DNA of 64,000 nt, taken from the NCBI GenBank assembly GCA_003284215.1, contig QBVW01000002.1, positions 62,001 through 126,000 of the forward strand. The letters run 5' to 3'. Within the stretch, counting starts at the first letter, position 1. Each line of letters starts with the position of its first letter. The notes beneath the pieces are model-generated. The model had not been told where the DNA came from and made no database searches. It saw only the letters and a program-made list of their open reading frames with translations. This DNA comes from SAR86 cluster bacterium AG-313-D11. Its GTDB lineage: Bacteria; Pseudomonadota; Gammaproteobacteria; Magnimaribacterales; D2472. Positions 1 to 8,323 of the stretch are shown piece by piece. The position numbers and the translations under genes are program-made.

Positions 1-388
1 TATAATAAGGATCCATTTGCAAAGAAATAATTGCATCCAAATCTCCAGGAGATGATTTGCCAAACCCATATATCAGAGCTGTCTCAGCATCACCCATTTG
101 AATTTTTAGCATTGATTCATACATGGCCCATGCTGCATCCATTTCTACGTGAGATTCTTTAATTGGTGGATTGGTTTGAATAGCAGATAAACCCTCCACA
201 AAGGCAAAAGCCGCACCTTGTAGATAATCACAACTACCAGAACAGGTAAAATCAATATCCTTTTGGCTGATACCCAAATCATTAAATAGCTGATGCACCA
301 CCGGCATGATGAGTTCAACCTCATTCAATGCTCCCGCATTTTTTAATATTGGATGTTGAGCATAACCAACGATAGCAACTCTTTTCAT
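1..388 (-). CDS. SCP-x/Ltp-type thiolase, N-terminal part (runs off the window)
   Basis: This gene is missing from the ORF track because it runs off the left edge. I translated it by hand from an ATG at 388; the frame stays open to base 1 (129 codons). The N-terminus MKRVAIVGYAQHP and the later segment GDAETALIYGFGKSSPG are typical of the SCP-x/lipid-transfer-protein branch of thiolases, which cleave or form C-C bonds on acyl-CoA substrates in the cytoplasm. The start codon overlaps the TGA of the DUF35 gene upstream (ATGA), so the two are translationally coupled. DUF35 proteins are the usual partners of this thiolase branch, including the steroid side-chain retro-aldolases of actinobacteria. 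Whether this one is a thiolase or a retro-aldolase cannot be told from the N-terminal third. Confidence 0.8.
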   Translation of the reverse strand, partial: MKRVAIVGYAQHPILKNAGALNEVELIMPVVHQLFNDLGISQKDIDFTCSGSCDYLQGAAFAFVEGLSAIQTNPPIKESHVEMDAAWAMYESMLKIQMGDAETALIYGFGKSSPGDLDAIISLQMDPYY

Positions 389-885
389 GATTCGTGGAAC
401 CTCAATGTTGCAACATCTACATCTGGTTCATCGATAGGAGCAAACCATTTAATATTTTCTAAAGAATGAGTCCACTCTTCTTTAGGCTTCCAAACAGCCT
501 GAATGCGCATACCTATTCTTATGTTCTCAATATCAACATCTTGAATAAGATGTAAAAATGATATGTTCGCTCCGTCCAATCTAATCATCGCGCAAACATA
601 AGGAGGCACGATAGGATTTCCTGGAATAGGAATGTGCACCACAGTAAATGATTCTATGCAGCCTTTATCAGTCAGTGGAACCTCTATGTCAGTTGCAACT
701 CCACATCTTGGACAACTCCCTCTTGGGGGAACGTAAACTGCTTTACATTTTGGACAACCCTGGCCGACAATATTGCCTTCTTTAACCTGGTTTAAAAACC
801 TGGTCGTGGCTGAACCGGCTGTATAGAAATACTCTAAATTAATAGGTGATTCTGAATAATCTTTTGGTATATCTTCTGCGCTCAT
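385..885 (-). CDS. DUF35 (zinc ribbon + OB-fold) acyl-CoA-associated protein
   Basis: A 166-aa protein with the rubredoxin-like zinc ribbon of DUF35 near residues 44-62: CPKC, then CPRC, four cysteines in two CxxC pairs. An OB-fold domain follows (about 70-140, with the VVHIPIPGNPIVPPYVCAMI stretch typical of the family). Members bind acyl-CoA and act as subunits of SCP-x thiolases or retro-aldolases. It sits between a second DUF35 gene (overlap 882-885) and the thiolase (overlap 385-388), which supports a heteromeric complex. The family call is firm; the substrate is unknown. Confidence 0.85.
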   Translation of the reverse strand: MSAEDIPKDYSESPINLEYFYTAGSATTRFLNQVKEGNIVGQGCPKCKAVYVPPRGSCPRCGVATDIEVPLTDKGCIESFTVVHIPIPGNPIVPPYVCAMIRLDGANISFLHLIQDVDIENIRIGMRIQAVWKPKEEWTHSLENIKWFAPIDEPDVDVATLRFHES

Positions 886-1328
886 TTTTCTAAAGTAAAA
901 AATTTTATATCTGTAATTCTTTTTGTTGTGGTTTCAGACCAAGCAGCTGTCACTCTTGTGCCGATGCTCAAATCTGCCTCATTACAATCTGCAATCATGT
1001 GAAGCATAGAGGAGTCAGCTCCATCAAGTTTTATTAAAGCAAAGGCAAATGGCTCTTTAATCAAATGATGCTTTTGTGGGGCTTCAATCCAACTAAACGA
1101 TTCAACTGATCCTCCGGGACCAACTTCAACCATATCATTTAAAGACTCATAAGTATCAGGATCAAATTCAGCAGCGGGTGAAAAAACTTTCCCAGTACTA
1201 CTTTTGGTCCCTAAAATTGTTTGCTTTCCCAGGGCATCAAAAAACTTAGACATTACAGGCCCATTTGAGCGCTTATAGTTATACGCAAGCTCAAAGGGGG
1301 CTCTTAGCAAATCTTTTGAATCACTCAT
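882..1328 (-). CDS. DUF35-like OB-fold protein that has lost the zinc-ribbon cysteines
   Basis: The track starts this ORF at a TTG (1337). I prefer the ATG at 1328 (MSDSKDLL, 148 aa), which overlaps the stop codon of the acyl-CoA ligase upstream. The order of elements matches DUF35: an N-terminal helix with FFDALGKQTILGT where the ribbon should begin, then an OB-fold with SVESFSWIEAPQ and FAFALIKLDGADSSMLH. All four ribbon cysteines are absent, while the adjacent paralogue keeps them. It may form a heterodimer with the intact DUF35 protein, one subunit holding zinc and the other only the OB-fold. The paralogy is visible from the shared KLDGAD/RLDGAN and H-L/M-I segments. Confidence 0.75.
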   Translation of the reverse strand: MSDSKDLLRAPFELAYNYKRSNGPVMSKFFDALGKQTILGTKSSTGKVFSPAAEFDPDTYESLNDMVEVGPGGSVESFSWIEAPQKHHLIKEPFAFALIKLDGADSSMLHMIADCNEADLSIGTRVTAAWSETTTKRITDIKFFTLEK

Positions 1329-2985
1329 CTTCTTCAACCATTGTATTTTTAGATGTGTCTATTAAAACATGTTTCATTAATTTTCCGGAAGCATTTCTTG
1401 GCAAAGGTGTATTAATTATTTTCCATTTAGAAGGCACTTTAAAATCTGCTAAGTCCTTACCAACCCATGCTGATAATTCAACATCACTCAACTGAGAGTT
1501 TTTAGTCGATACTATCGCCATAACTTCTTGGCCCAAATCATCATGAGGTATGCCAATCACTGCTGATTCCTCAATATCTATGTGAGAATCTAAAATTAAT
1601 TCAATCTCTTGAGGATAAACATTTTCAGCTCCTCTTAAAATCAAATCTGTCCGTCTTGATGATATAAAGTAAAGCGAGCCTTTCTTGTATCCCCAGTCTC
1701 CAGTGCGTAACCATCGATCGTTGGTGAGAGCTGCAGCAGATGCTTCTGGATTATTGTAATAACCCAGCATTACCGATGGGCTTTGAACATGTATCTCACC
1801 TTCTACAGAATCCGCTGTAATTAACTTACCCTCTTCATCCCTTAATTCAATTTTAATGCTTGGCATTGATTGACCGGGTGAAGAAGGTTCTGCTTTGAGT
1901 GTTTCACCCCAATTAATAATAGTAATGGCGCCTGATTCAGTAAGCCCATAACCGTAACCAAAACTATACTCAGAATTGGGAAAAACTCCTTTTGTTCTTT
2001 CAATTAGTTCAGGAGGCATGGGAGCTCCGCCGCCACCAACAACCAATACGCTCTCAAGATTTAAGTTTTTTACTTCAGCCTCATCTAACAATCTCTTAAG
2101 GGCTGTTGGCACAGCTCCACCCCAAGAAGTAACGCTAAATTTTTGTATTAATTTAATCACCTTATCTGCTAAAAATCTTCCGTCATAAACCAGGGTTGTG
2201 GAACCTGCAAATAAGCTGGTTACAGCTCCCGCAGATAAACCTGAAACATGAAATAAAGGAGATGTGAGTAAGCTGGTTGGAGTATTCTTTGACCAATCTA
2301 TCCCATTACTTGATGAATGCTGAGAAACAGCTGCACCTTGCAACATTTGTAAGGTTGAATTGGCGATCATGGATCGATGCGAGGTCATCACACCCTTGGG
2401 TGTTCCTGTTGTACCAGAGGTATATAAAAGACAGGCACACTCATCTTCGTCAATACGTATAAAGGACTTAAGTTCTTCGGCGCATGAAGATAAATCTAAA
2501 TCTTCAAAAATGAGGATTGGATGCTTTGCTTGATCAGCAATCCTATCAAACCGTTTTTGATCACAAACAATAAAATTTGGATCAGCAGCATCTATGGCCT
2601 TGATAGCTTCAGAACCTTTCCACCAACCATTTAAACCGCAAGCGATTGCACCAATGCTTACAGTAGCCCAGAAAAATATAATCCATTCAGGGCAATTTGC
2701 AGCATAAATAGCAACTCTGTCTCCAGATTTAACATTATGTTGTGATTGCAAAATATAAGCTGCCTTTTTTACCAATGTCAGATGTTGAGTAAAACTTATA
2801 ACTTTATCTTGATAGATCAAATAAGGTTTTTCGCCATGGCTTACAGAGAGCTCAATAAAATCGACCAATGATCTAGGTCGATTTTTAAAAACATCCATAT
2901 TTACACCAAGAACATTTTCTTGATGAATTTCAAAAAAGGATTGGCTGTCTACTAGAGCTTGTATGTATTTATCAGAATGCATCAT
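1321..2985 (-). CDS. AMP-binding acyl-CoA ligase (FadD-like)
   Basis: A 554-aa member of the ANL (acyl/aryl-CoA synthetase) superfamily. It should activate a carboxylic acid to its CoA thioester through an acyl-adenylate in the cytoplasm. The AMP-binding P-loop is at about 188-199 (YTSGTTGTPKGV), the A5 motif GYGLTESG near 345, the hinge region RTGDWG near 427, and the C-terminal catalytic lysine region PRNASGKLMK near 533. It is first in an operon with two DUF35 genes and a thiolase, all overlapping, so it probably feeds their substrate. A spacer of about 160 bp separates it from a divergently transcribed SDR pair. The substrate is not predictable from sequence. Confidence 0.9.
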   Translation of the reverse strand: MMHSDKYIQALVDSQSFFEIHQENVLGVNMDVFKNRPRSLVDFIELSVSHGEKPYLIYQDKVISFTQHLTLVKKAAYILQSQHNVKSGDRVAIYAANCPEWIIFFWATVSIGAIACGLNGWWKGSEAIKAIDAADPNFIVCDQKRFDRIADQAKHPILIFEDLDLSSCAEELKSFIRIDEDECACLLYTSGTTGTPKGVMTSHRSMIANSTLQMLQGAAVSQHSSSNGIDWSKNTPTSLLTSPLFHVSGLSAGAVTSLFAGSTTLVYDGRFLADKVIKLIQKFSVTSWGGAVPTALKRLLDEAEVKNLNLESVLVVGGGGAPMPPELIERTKGVFPNSEYSFGYGYGLTESGAITIINWGETLKAEPSSPGQSMPSIKIELRDEEGKLITADSVEGEIHVQSPSVMLGYYNNPEASAAALTNDRWLRTGDWGYKKGSLYFISSRRTDLILRGAENVYPQEIELILDSHIDIEESAVIGIPHDDLGQEVMAIVSTKNSQLSDVELSAWVGKDLADFKVPSKWKIINTPLPRNASGKLMKHVLIDTSKNTMVEEDE

Positions 2986-3146
2986 TGGGATTTTACTATC
3001 TTATAAATACATTCATCAATCAACGAGTATCAACTGGTTTTTTTTTGTCAATAATTCTGATAAATTTTCCAAGATTGTTCGTAAACTCCTGATTCGTTAT
3101 AGTTGATTAGATACAATGAAATAACTTAATTTTATATAGAAAGAAC

Positions 3147-3911
3147 ATGGCAGATAAAAACATACAACCATTAGCTGTAATCACAGGTGGTGCCTCAGGC
3201 ATTGGCTTGAGTGCAGTGAAGAGATTTTTAGATGAAGGCTATGAAGTACTAATACTCGATGCTAATAAAGATGCTGGAGATCAGTTAATAAATAGCCTTA
3301 GATCAGATACTTATAATTTAAATTTTGTACATTGTGACATTACCAACCATACCCAAATAGATATGGTTTTTGCCGACTTGCAAGCAAATAATCGTCCAGC
3401 ACATGTGCTTGTGAATTGTGCTGGTATCAGTCCAGCTCTGAATCCATTGCATCAATATTCAGTTGAGGAATGGCATAGAACCATCGATATTAATTTACAT
3501 GGCACCTTTTATGCCTGTCGAGAATTCTTAAAACTGGCAACCGCGCAAAAGATTGATGCAGGAGCAATTGTGAATGTTGCCTCGATCATGGGAGTAAGAG
3601 CGAGTGCAGCCCAAGCACCCTATGCAGCATCGAAGCATGCAGTGGTGGGTTTGACCAAATCAATTGCACAAGACTATGCCACCATGAACATTAGAGCAAA
3701 TGCCATTGGTCCAGGTGTCATCGATACACCCATGAATACTGAACTCATGAAAGATGAAAACATCATGCAATACATGCTGCAACGCATTCCTATGAATCGA
3801 GTTGCAACATCAGACGAAGTGGCCAACTTAATTTATTTCTTAGCATCATCCGAGGCATCTTATATAACTGGATCCTACTACCCTATTGACGGTGGGTATC
3901 TTGCAAGCTGA
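3147..3911 (+). CDS. Short-chain dehydrogenase/reductase (SDR)
   Basis: A 254-aa classical SDR. The NAD(P)-binding motif TGGASGIG is at about 14-21, NCAG near 91, the catalytic Ser in NVASIMG near 146, and the catalytic Tyr/Lys in YAASK near 160. The GPGVIDTPMN segment follows the active site and the C-terminus GSYYPIDGGY is typical. It should oxidise or reduce an alcohol/ketone with NAD(P)(H). The next SDR gene begins inside its 3' end, so the two are co-translated. It is divergent from the acyl-CoA ligase/thiolase operon and may share substrates with it. The acidic residue after the second strand (LDAN) suggests NAD rather than NADP. Confidence 0.9.
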   Translation: MADKNIQPLAVITGGASGIGLSAVKRFLDEGYEVLILDANKDAGDQLINSLRSDTYNLNFVHCDITNHTQIDMVFADLQANNRPAHVLVNCAGISPALNPLHQYSVEEWHRTIDINLHGTFYACREFLKLATAQKIDAGAIVNVASIMGVRASAAQAPYAASKHAVVGLTKSIAQDYATMNIRANAIGPGVIDTPMNTELMKDENIMQYMLQRIPMNRVATSDEVANLIYFLASSEASYITGSYYPIDGGYLAS

Positions 3912-4725
3912 TATTTTTACAAACAAAACTGCTTTAATCACTGGCGCTGCCAGTGGAATTGGCAGAGGCCTAGCATTGCATGCTGCAAAACTTCAAATGA
4001 ATGTTGTCTTAATGGACCTGAATGAAGATGGTTTAAATGAGACCCATAATCTTATGGCTGAATGTCCCTCCATGATCATCCAGTGTGATGTATCTAACTT
4101 AGAGGATTTTTCAAAAGCGAAAGAAAAAATTGCAAGTGAGTTTGGTACAGTTCATTTCCTCTTTAATAATGCAGGAATCTTTTTAGAGGGTCGAGCCTGG
4201 AAAGCTGATCAAAAAAACTGGCAACGAATTATTGATGTAAATTTAATGAGTGTAATTTATGGCTTAAATCTCTTTGTTGACGAGATGATTGCCAGCCAAG
4301 AGCGTTGTCATATTATCAATACATCCTCCATGGCAGGTATCATCGTTGGCCCTGCCCTTGCTCCTTATACAACCACTAAGCATGCAGTTGTAGGCTTAAC
4401 CCGAACCTTGCATGAGGACCTAGCAGGCAATGATATGGTCGGTGTATCTGTGCTCTGCCCTGGATTGGTTCAAACCAACATCATTGAAAGAGATCACCTT
4501 GGCTTAGACCTTGATGAATCCTCAATCGACCAACATGAAAGTGCTAAGAACAATGCACAGTGGCTTGCCGATGGCGTTAAAGAGGGCATGACTCCTGAAG
4601 ATCTGGCAACCATTGTTTTTAAGAAAATTGAAAACAATGAATTTTGGATTTTGACTCATCCAGAGTTTGTAGAGGTTTACTCAGGCTACTCAACAGAACT
4701 TATTGAATCGTCAACCAAAGAATAA
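3901..4725 (+). CDS. Short-chain dehydrogenase/reductase (SDR)
   Basis: The track start is a TTG at 3886. I prefer the TTG at 3901 (MQADIFTNKTALITG), which has a GGTGGG Shine-Dalgarno-like run about 5 nt upstream; there is no in-frame ATG before the cofactor motif. The protein is about 274 aa with TGAASGIG, NNAG near 85, STSS-type serine in NTSSMAG, and YTTTK as the Tyr-x3-Lys pair. The tail is longer than in the first SDR and ends without the usual DGG motif, as in SDRs of the c1/extended-tail type. It overlaps the upstream SDR stop, implying translational coupling. Convergent with the phytase gene 3 nt away. Confidence 0.85.
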   Translation: MQADIFTNKTALITGAASGIGRGLALHAAKLQMNVVLMDLNEDGLNETHNLMAECPSMIIQCDVSNLEDFSKAKEKIASEFGTVHFLFNNAGIFLEGRAWKADQKNWQRIIDVNLMSVIYGLNLFVDEMIASQERCHIINTSSMAGIIVGPALAPYTTTKHAVVGLTRTLHEDLAGNDMVGVSVLCPGLVQTNIIERDHLGLDLDESSIDQHESAKNNAQWLADGVKEGMTPEDLATIVFKKIENNEFWILTHPEFVEVYSGYSTELIESSTKE

Positions 4726-4728
4726 AAA

Positions 4729-5775
4729 CTACTTACTTTTATTTATAGATCTAAGAATGGGATTAAAAGGAACAATTTTAAAGTTTTGATTCTTCAGCTC
4801 TTCCCCATCATAGTTATAACCGTCCTGAGCGACCATTAAACCCTTAGAAAATTTTCCTCTTAGATTGAAGTTTGTAACGTCAATGCCGTCGGTTTCTGAT
4901 GTGCCATCAATGCCTTCTGGGTCATCGTCAATAGTAAAACTTGAGATAAATTCGTGAGGATACATTCGATTATAAACGTTGTATTTATTATCTCCTTGGG
5001 ATGAAAGTAAGATATAACCCTCTTTTTCAGAAGTTTTATAGATTGTAAGCCCCTCTGGATCACCGCCAATATTTCCCTTTCGAGAATCCACAATAAAGGG
5101 ACTTTCAAATGGAAATTCATTATTTAAGTTGTAGGCTTTTAAAACACCATTCACCTCTTCCTCTGAAATAAATACCGTCTTATTTTCATCATCAAAAACA
5201 CAGCCTTCTGATTCGCCTCCATTGCTGAAAGTGCCTATTAGTGTTCGAGTCTGAGGTACCCACAACTCAACTCGAGGACCTTTATCCTCTGTAATGAAAA
5301 CGATCGGCACTCCATCAATCAAGCCGGCGCAAATACCATAAACATCTATGTTAGTTTGAATGGTCATTGACCTAGTAGCAATACCGAAAAGATTACCTGA
5401 TTGCGGAAGATTATTAAAAAAATCTTGCTGATTAAATTCCCAAAACTCAATTGATTTAGCTGTTCTATTTGACGCAGCCACATAAATTTTATTATCAACC
5501 TGTCTTACATCAATATTATTTATTTCACCAAGCGCAGCATATGATATTTTTTTTCCAGAAAGATCATATGAATAGACTCCTGCTCGTTTATCAGTTCCAA
5601 GAATTATTGACTGCTGTGGGTTGCTAAAATTAATAACTATTGCCGGGTCATCTGCAGCATCACCACTCGTTGTAACTGGCTCCGTCTCAGCAATCGCAAT
5701 GATAGAGTTATTATCGGAACACCCCACGAACAAGAAAATATTTAGTATTAAGGATAGTTTTATAAATTTAGACAT
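4729..5775 (-). CDS. Beta-propeller phytase-like lipoprotein
   Basis: A 348-aa protein with a lipoprotein signal (hydrophobic LSLILNIFLFVGC, Cys19 as lipidation site). The mature part matches beta-propeller phytases motif by motif: DAADDPAIVIN, IILGTDKRAGVYSYDLSGK, NNIDVRQVDN, EGCVFDDENKTVFISEEE, DPEGLTIY, SSQGDNKYNVYNR, and SETDGIDVTN...FSKGLMVAQDG. These acidic motifs bind the calcium ions that position phytate in known members. It should release phosphate from inositol phosphates or related esters at the periplasmic or outer face. It is last in a pit-porin-phytase operon (38 nt after the porin) behind PhoB-type boxes, so induction by phosphate starvation is likely. Confidence 0.9.
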   Translation of the reverse strand: MSKFIKLSLILNIFLFVGCSDNNSIIAIAETEPVTTSGDAADDPAIVINFSNPQQSIILGTDKRAGVYSYDLSGKKISYAALGEINNIDVRQVDNKIYVAASNRTAKSIEFWEFNQQDFFNNLPQSGNLFGIATRSMTIQTNIDVYGICAGLIDGVPIVFITEDKGPRVELWVPQTRTLIGTFSNGGESEGCVFDDENKTVFISEEEVNGVLKAYNLNNEFPFESPFIVDSRKGNIGGDPEGLTIYKTSEKEGYILLSSQGDNKYNVYNRMYPHEFISSFTIDDDPEGIDGTSETDGIDVTNFNLRGKFSKGLMVAQDGYNYDGEELKNQNFKIVPFNPILRSINKSK

Positions 5776-5813
5776 ATTGGCATTGTAACTCCAACGCTCT
5801 TGTATTTAAATTT

Positions 5814-6743
5814 TTAGAATTTGTGCTCTATGCCAATTGAAAAAATATCTTTAGCTTTTCTTTTATTAAAAGACTCTAGTTGAGAATAGAATGTAAAGAT
5901 CTTGGATGATTTCCTTAACTGATAATCGTAGCCGATTGTTGTATGCTTGCCTGAATCAATTTTCATGCTTGATGAGGCGCGCTGAATTTTGAATGTACCT
6001 TTTGGACCAATTCTTCTTGAGAAACTAATCACATGACCATTCTTTGTCATGCCCGATGCAAGATTTTTAGTCTTCTGATTTAGCAGCCCGAGCTTTGATT
6101 TGTCTAGTGGAATTAAAATCGCGAGTCTTGAGGCGTCATACCCCTTCATTGAGTCGTCAACCCCAATAGCTGCTTGAAATAGATTTCCAGAAAAATTGAC
6201 TGAGTAAGATCTATACTTCTTGTCTGAAGATGAGGGATTCTTGATGGAATTGAATGTTGCAGAAATCTTACCCATGTACTTTGGGGTCGTGTAACCAATA
6301 AAATCTTCTAAACGATTTTCACCATGCAAAATATTTTTTATGTCAGGAGCCAGGTCATTGAATAGATCTATTTTTAATTGAGATTTTTTGAAAGCGGAAT
6401 CATGTGTACCAGCAAAAAGCATGCCTAAATCTGTTTGAATACCAACAAAAGTATTTCGCTGCTTTAAGGTCCCATCATCGCCTCTCGCCTTTCCGTCAAC
6501 GGGATCAAATTGATACTCTGCTTGATAAACTAACTTAAGTTTAGAGTTATCTGATAATAAGAAGCTACCTTTAATGCCAAATCTTGAGGCATTATTATTT
6601 ACATCGGTTTTATTACCATTTATATCATTTGAAGTAGATTGATAATCAATAAATACTTTTCCATACCAATCATGTGATGCATAAAGCTGATTGTTAATTC
6701 CAAATATTATAAAAACTGCAACATAAAAAGACCTAAGAGCCAT
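5814..6743 (-). CDS. Gram-negative porin (16-strand-type, OmpC/Porin_4-like)
   Basis: A 309-aa outer-membrane barrel. It has a signal peptide (SFYVAVFIIFGINNQLYA, cleavage before SHDWYG), a first strand YGKVFIDYQST typical of general porins, alternating hydrophobic strands throughout, FVGIQTDLGMLFAGTHDSAFKK resembling the porin region ahead of the constriction loop, and a terminal phenylalanine (FSIGIEHKF) as the BAM signal. It lies 3 nt after pit and before the phytase gene. The context suggests a phosphate- or phosphoester-selective channel, but the sequence does not resemble PhoE or OprP closely enough to say so. Confidence 0.85.
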   Translation of the reverse strand: MALRSFYVAVFIIFGINNQLYASHDWYGKVFIDYQSTSNDINGNKTDVNNNASRFGIKGSFLLSDNSKLKLVYQAEYQFDPVDGKARGDDGTLKQRNTFVGIQTDLGMLFAGTHDSAFKKSQLKIDLFNDLAPDIKNILHGENRLEDFIGYTTPKYMGKISATFNSIKNPSSSDKKYRSYSVNFSGNLFQAAIGVDDSMKGYDASRLAILIPLDKSKLGLLNQKTKNLASGMTKNGHVISFSRRIGPKGTFKIQRASSSMKIDSGKHTTIGYDYQLRKSSKIFTFYSQLESFNKRKAKDIFSIGIEHKF

Positions 6744-6746
6744 TCT

Positions 6747-7997
6747 TTAGACTCCAAAAATAATTCTTAGTAGTACGTAGAATAAAACAGTAAAGGCAGC
6801 TCCCGCGGGGATTGTTACAAGCCATGAGGCTATAATTCTTTTGATTGATGCAAAATCAAGATGCTCCGCTCCCTTTGCCAAACCAACACCTATAACGCCA
6901 CCAACTAAAGTATGAGTTGTTGAGATTGGGAAGCCTAAATAAGATGCAGCTACTACAGTTGATGCAGTTGCCATTTCTGCTGAAAATCCAAGGCTTGGTG
7001 TTAATGCAGTAATTTTCCTGCCTACAGTTTTGATAACTCTTGATCCAAGGGTAGCCAAACCGAAAACTATACCAATACCACCGACAAATAAAACCCAGGG
7101 ACTAATAGCTGCCTTGGAACCAATTTCACCAGTATCAACAACACTAACAATTGCAGCCAATGGGCCAATTGCATTAGCCACGTCATTAGAGCCATGAGCA
7201 AAGGCCATAGCACTGGCTGAAACTATCATTAGCAATCCAAATGCAAATTCAATACCGCCCTCTCGCATAATTTGTTCTTTGTTATTTCTTAGGAAGAATG
7301 ATGTTGCCAGCCCAACCAGGGAACTGAATATTGCAATGAATAAATAAACTTCATTATCACTGAACTCAACTCCAACATGCTTTAAACCCTTTCTTGCTGT
7401 GACTAGGGAAATTACAGCAGCGACAAGAAAGCTATAAAAAGGGATGTACTTTATTGCAGCTTCTCCAGGATTAGATCTATCTAAAATAAGTTTTTTAGCT
7501 GAAATATATAGACCAAATGCTAATGTCCCTGAAAATAGCGGAGAAGTAACCCAGCTCATAGCAATATTTCCTACTTTTCCCCATGAGACTGCATCAACAC
7601 CCTTAGTAATTAATACAAAACCAATAATGGATCCAACTATCGTATGTGTGGTTGAAACAGGCCACCCTCTCAAACTGGCAACGTATAACCAAGTACCTCC
7701 TGCTAGGAGCGCAGATAACATACCAATAACAAATATATTTGTTTCATTCACATATAACTGAGGATCTACGATACCTTTTCTAATTGTAGATGTGACTTCG
7801 CCACCTGCGAGGAAAGCACCTAAAAACTCAAATATTGCTGCAATGATAATTGCTTGCTTAATTGTGATTGCTTTACTTCCTACTGAAGTACCCATGGAAT
7901 TAGCGACATCATTTGCTCCAATGCCAAAAGCCATAAAAAAGCCAATAAAACCAGCTATAAGTAATATTGTATAAGGTTCTAAAAATAAGGTTTCCAT
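6747..7997 (-). CDS. pit: PitA-family inorganic phosphate transporter
   Basis: A 416-aa inner-membrane protein with about ten hydrophobic segments. It carries both halves of the duplicated PiT signature: GANDVANSMGTSVGSKA near residues 27-43 and GSNDVANAIGPLAA near 269-282, each followed by a VSTTHTIVG / ISTTHTLVG repeat. PiT carriers take up phosphate (as metal phosphate) with protons or Na+. The gene leads an operon with a porin and a beta-propeller phytase. A PhoB-type box with a well-placed -10 lies about 75-110 bp upstream. Pit is usually constitutive in E. coli, so PhoB control here would be a departure from that model. Confidence 0.93.
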   Translation of the reverse strand: METLFLEPYTILLIAGFIGFFMAFGIGANDVANSMGTSVGSKAITIKQAIIIAAIFEFLGAFLAGGEVTSTIRKGIVDPQLYVNETNIFVIGMLSALLAGGTWLYVASLRGWPVSTTHTIVGSIIGFVLITKGVDAVSWGKVGNIAMSWVTSPLFSGTLAFGLYISAKKLILDRSNPGEAAIKYIPFYSFLVAAVISLVTARKGLKHVGVEFSDNEVYLFIAIFSSLVGLATSFFLRNNKEQIMREGGIEFAFGLLMIVSASAMAFAHGSNDVANAIGPLAAIVSVVDTGEIGSKAAISPWVLFVGGIGIVFGLATLGSRVIKTVGRKITALTPSLGFSAEMATASTVVAASYLGFPISTTHTLVGGVIGVGLAKGAEHLDFASIKRIIASWLVTIPAGAAFTVLFYVLLRIIFGV

Positions 7998-8072
7998 ATT
8001 AAAAAATTAAGTAATTAAATATGGTGTTAATTAAACTAGATTAATATGAAAACTAAATTTCATTTTTGTAAC

Positions 8073-8105
8073 ATTTTAATGAACCAAATGACGTCAAAAT
8101 GACAC
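8073..8105 (-). promoter_or_regulatory. Pho box and -10 upstream of pit
   Basis: On the minus strand the sequence reads GTGTCAT TTTG ACGTCAT (8105-8088): two 7-bp half-sites with 11-bp spacing, close to the PhoB consensus CTGTCAT-N4-CTGTCAT. A TAAAAT hexamer (8078-8073) lies 9 nt downstream and could be the -10, with no separate -35, as expected for class II PhoB promoters. Predicted transcription would start near 8066 and leave about 70 nt of leader before pit. Confidence 0.65.
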
Positions 8106-8152
8106 CATTTATCCATCGTAATGATTGACGTTAATTTAAGAGGTATATTTTT

Positions 8153-8278
8153 TTAAGAGAAAAATATTACAGCTGCTAAAACAATCCACATAGAAAAAAA
8201 TCCAAACATTTGCATTTCATTTAATTTGGATGTTTTTGGGAGCAAGCCCTGCTGTTTAAGTACTTTTTTTGTATTCAT
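8153..8278 (-). CDS. Putative 41-aa single-pass membrane protein
   Basis: A short open frame too small for the track, read by hand from ATG 8278 to TAA 8153. It begins MNTKKVLKQQ with a lysine-rich N-terminus and ends in one hydrophobic helix (FGFFSMWIVLAAVIFFS, about residues 25-41). No Shine-Dalgarno sequence is visible. The ATG lies only 2 nt after the -10-like hexamer of the PhoB-type promoter at 8280-8323, so a transcript from that promoter would probably begin inside the first codons. Translation would then need an internal start (M22) or a different promoter. The frame may simply be part of a long pit leader. I recognise no family. Confidence 0.4.
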   Translation of the reverse strand: MNTKKVLKQQGLLPKTSKLNEMQMFGFFSMWIVLAAVIFFS

Positions 8279-8279
8279 A

Positions 8280-8323
8280 ATTCTAGTTTCGTTTGTGACA
8301 CATTAATGACACACAAATGACAC
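8280..8323 (-). promoter_or_regulatory. Triple PhoB half-site array with -10 hexamer
   Basis: On the minus strand three 7-bp half-sites follow each other at exact 11-bp steps: GTGTCAT (8323-8317), GTGTCAT (8312-8306) and GTGTCAC (8301-8295). This matches an extended Pho box. A TAGAAT hexamer (8285-8280) lies 9 nt downstream, the same spacing as at the second Pho box near pit. It points toward pit, porin and phytase (pit ATG about 275 nt away) and overlaps the start of a 41-aa ORF. With the box at 8088-8105 it makes a double Pho promoter region. Confidence 0.75.

Noticed and set aside
4860-5120. 86-aa ORF inside the phytase gene
   Set aside because: A shifted frame of the phytase, same strand, with no features of its own.
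7444-7974. Plus-strand ORFs over pit
   Set aside because: They are shadows of the transporter codons (alanine/isoleucine-rich membrane helices read backwards).
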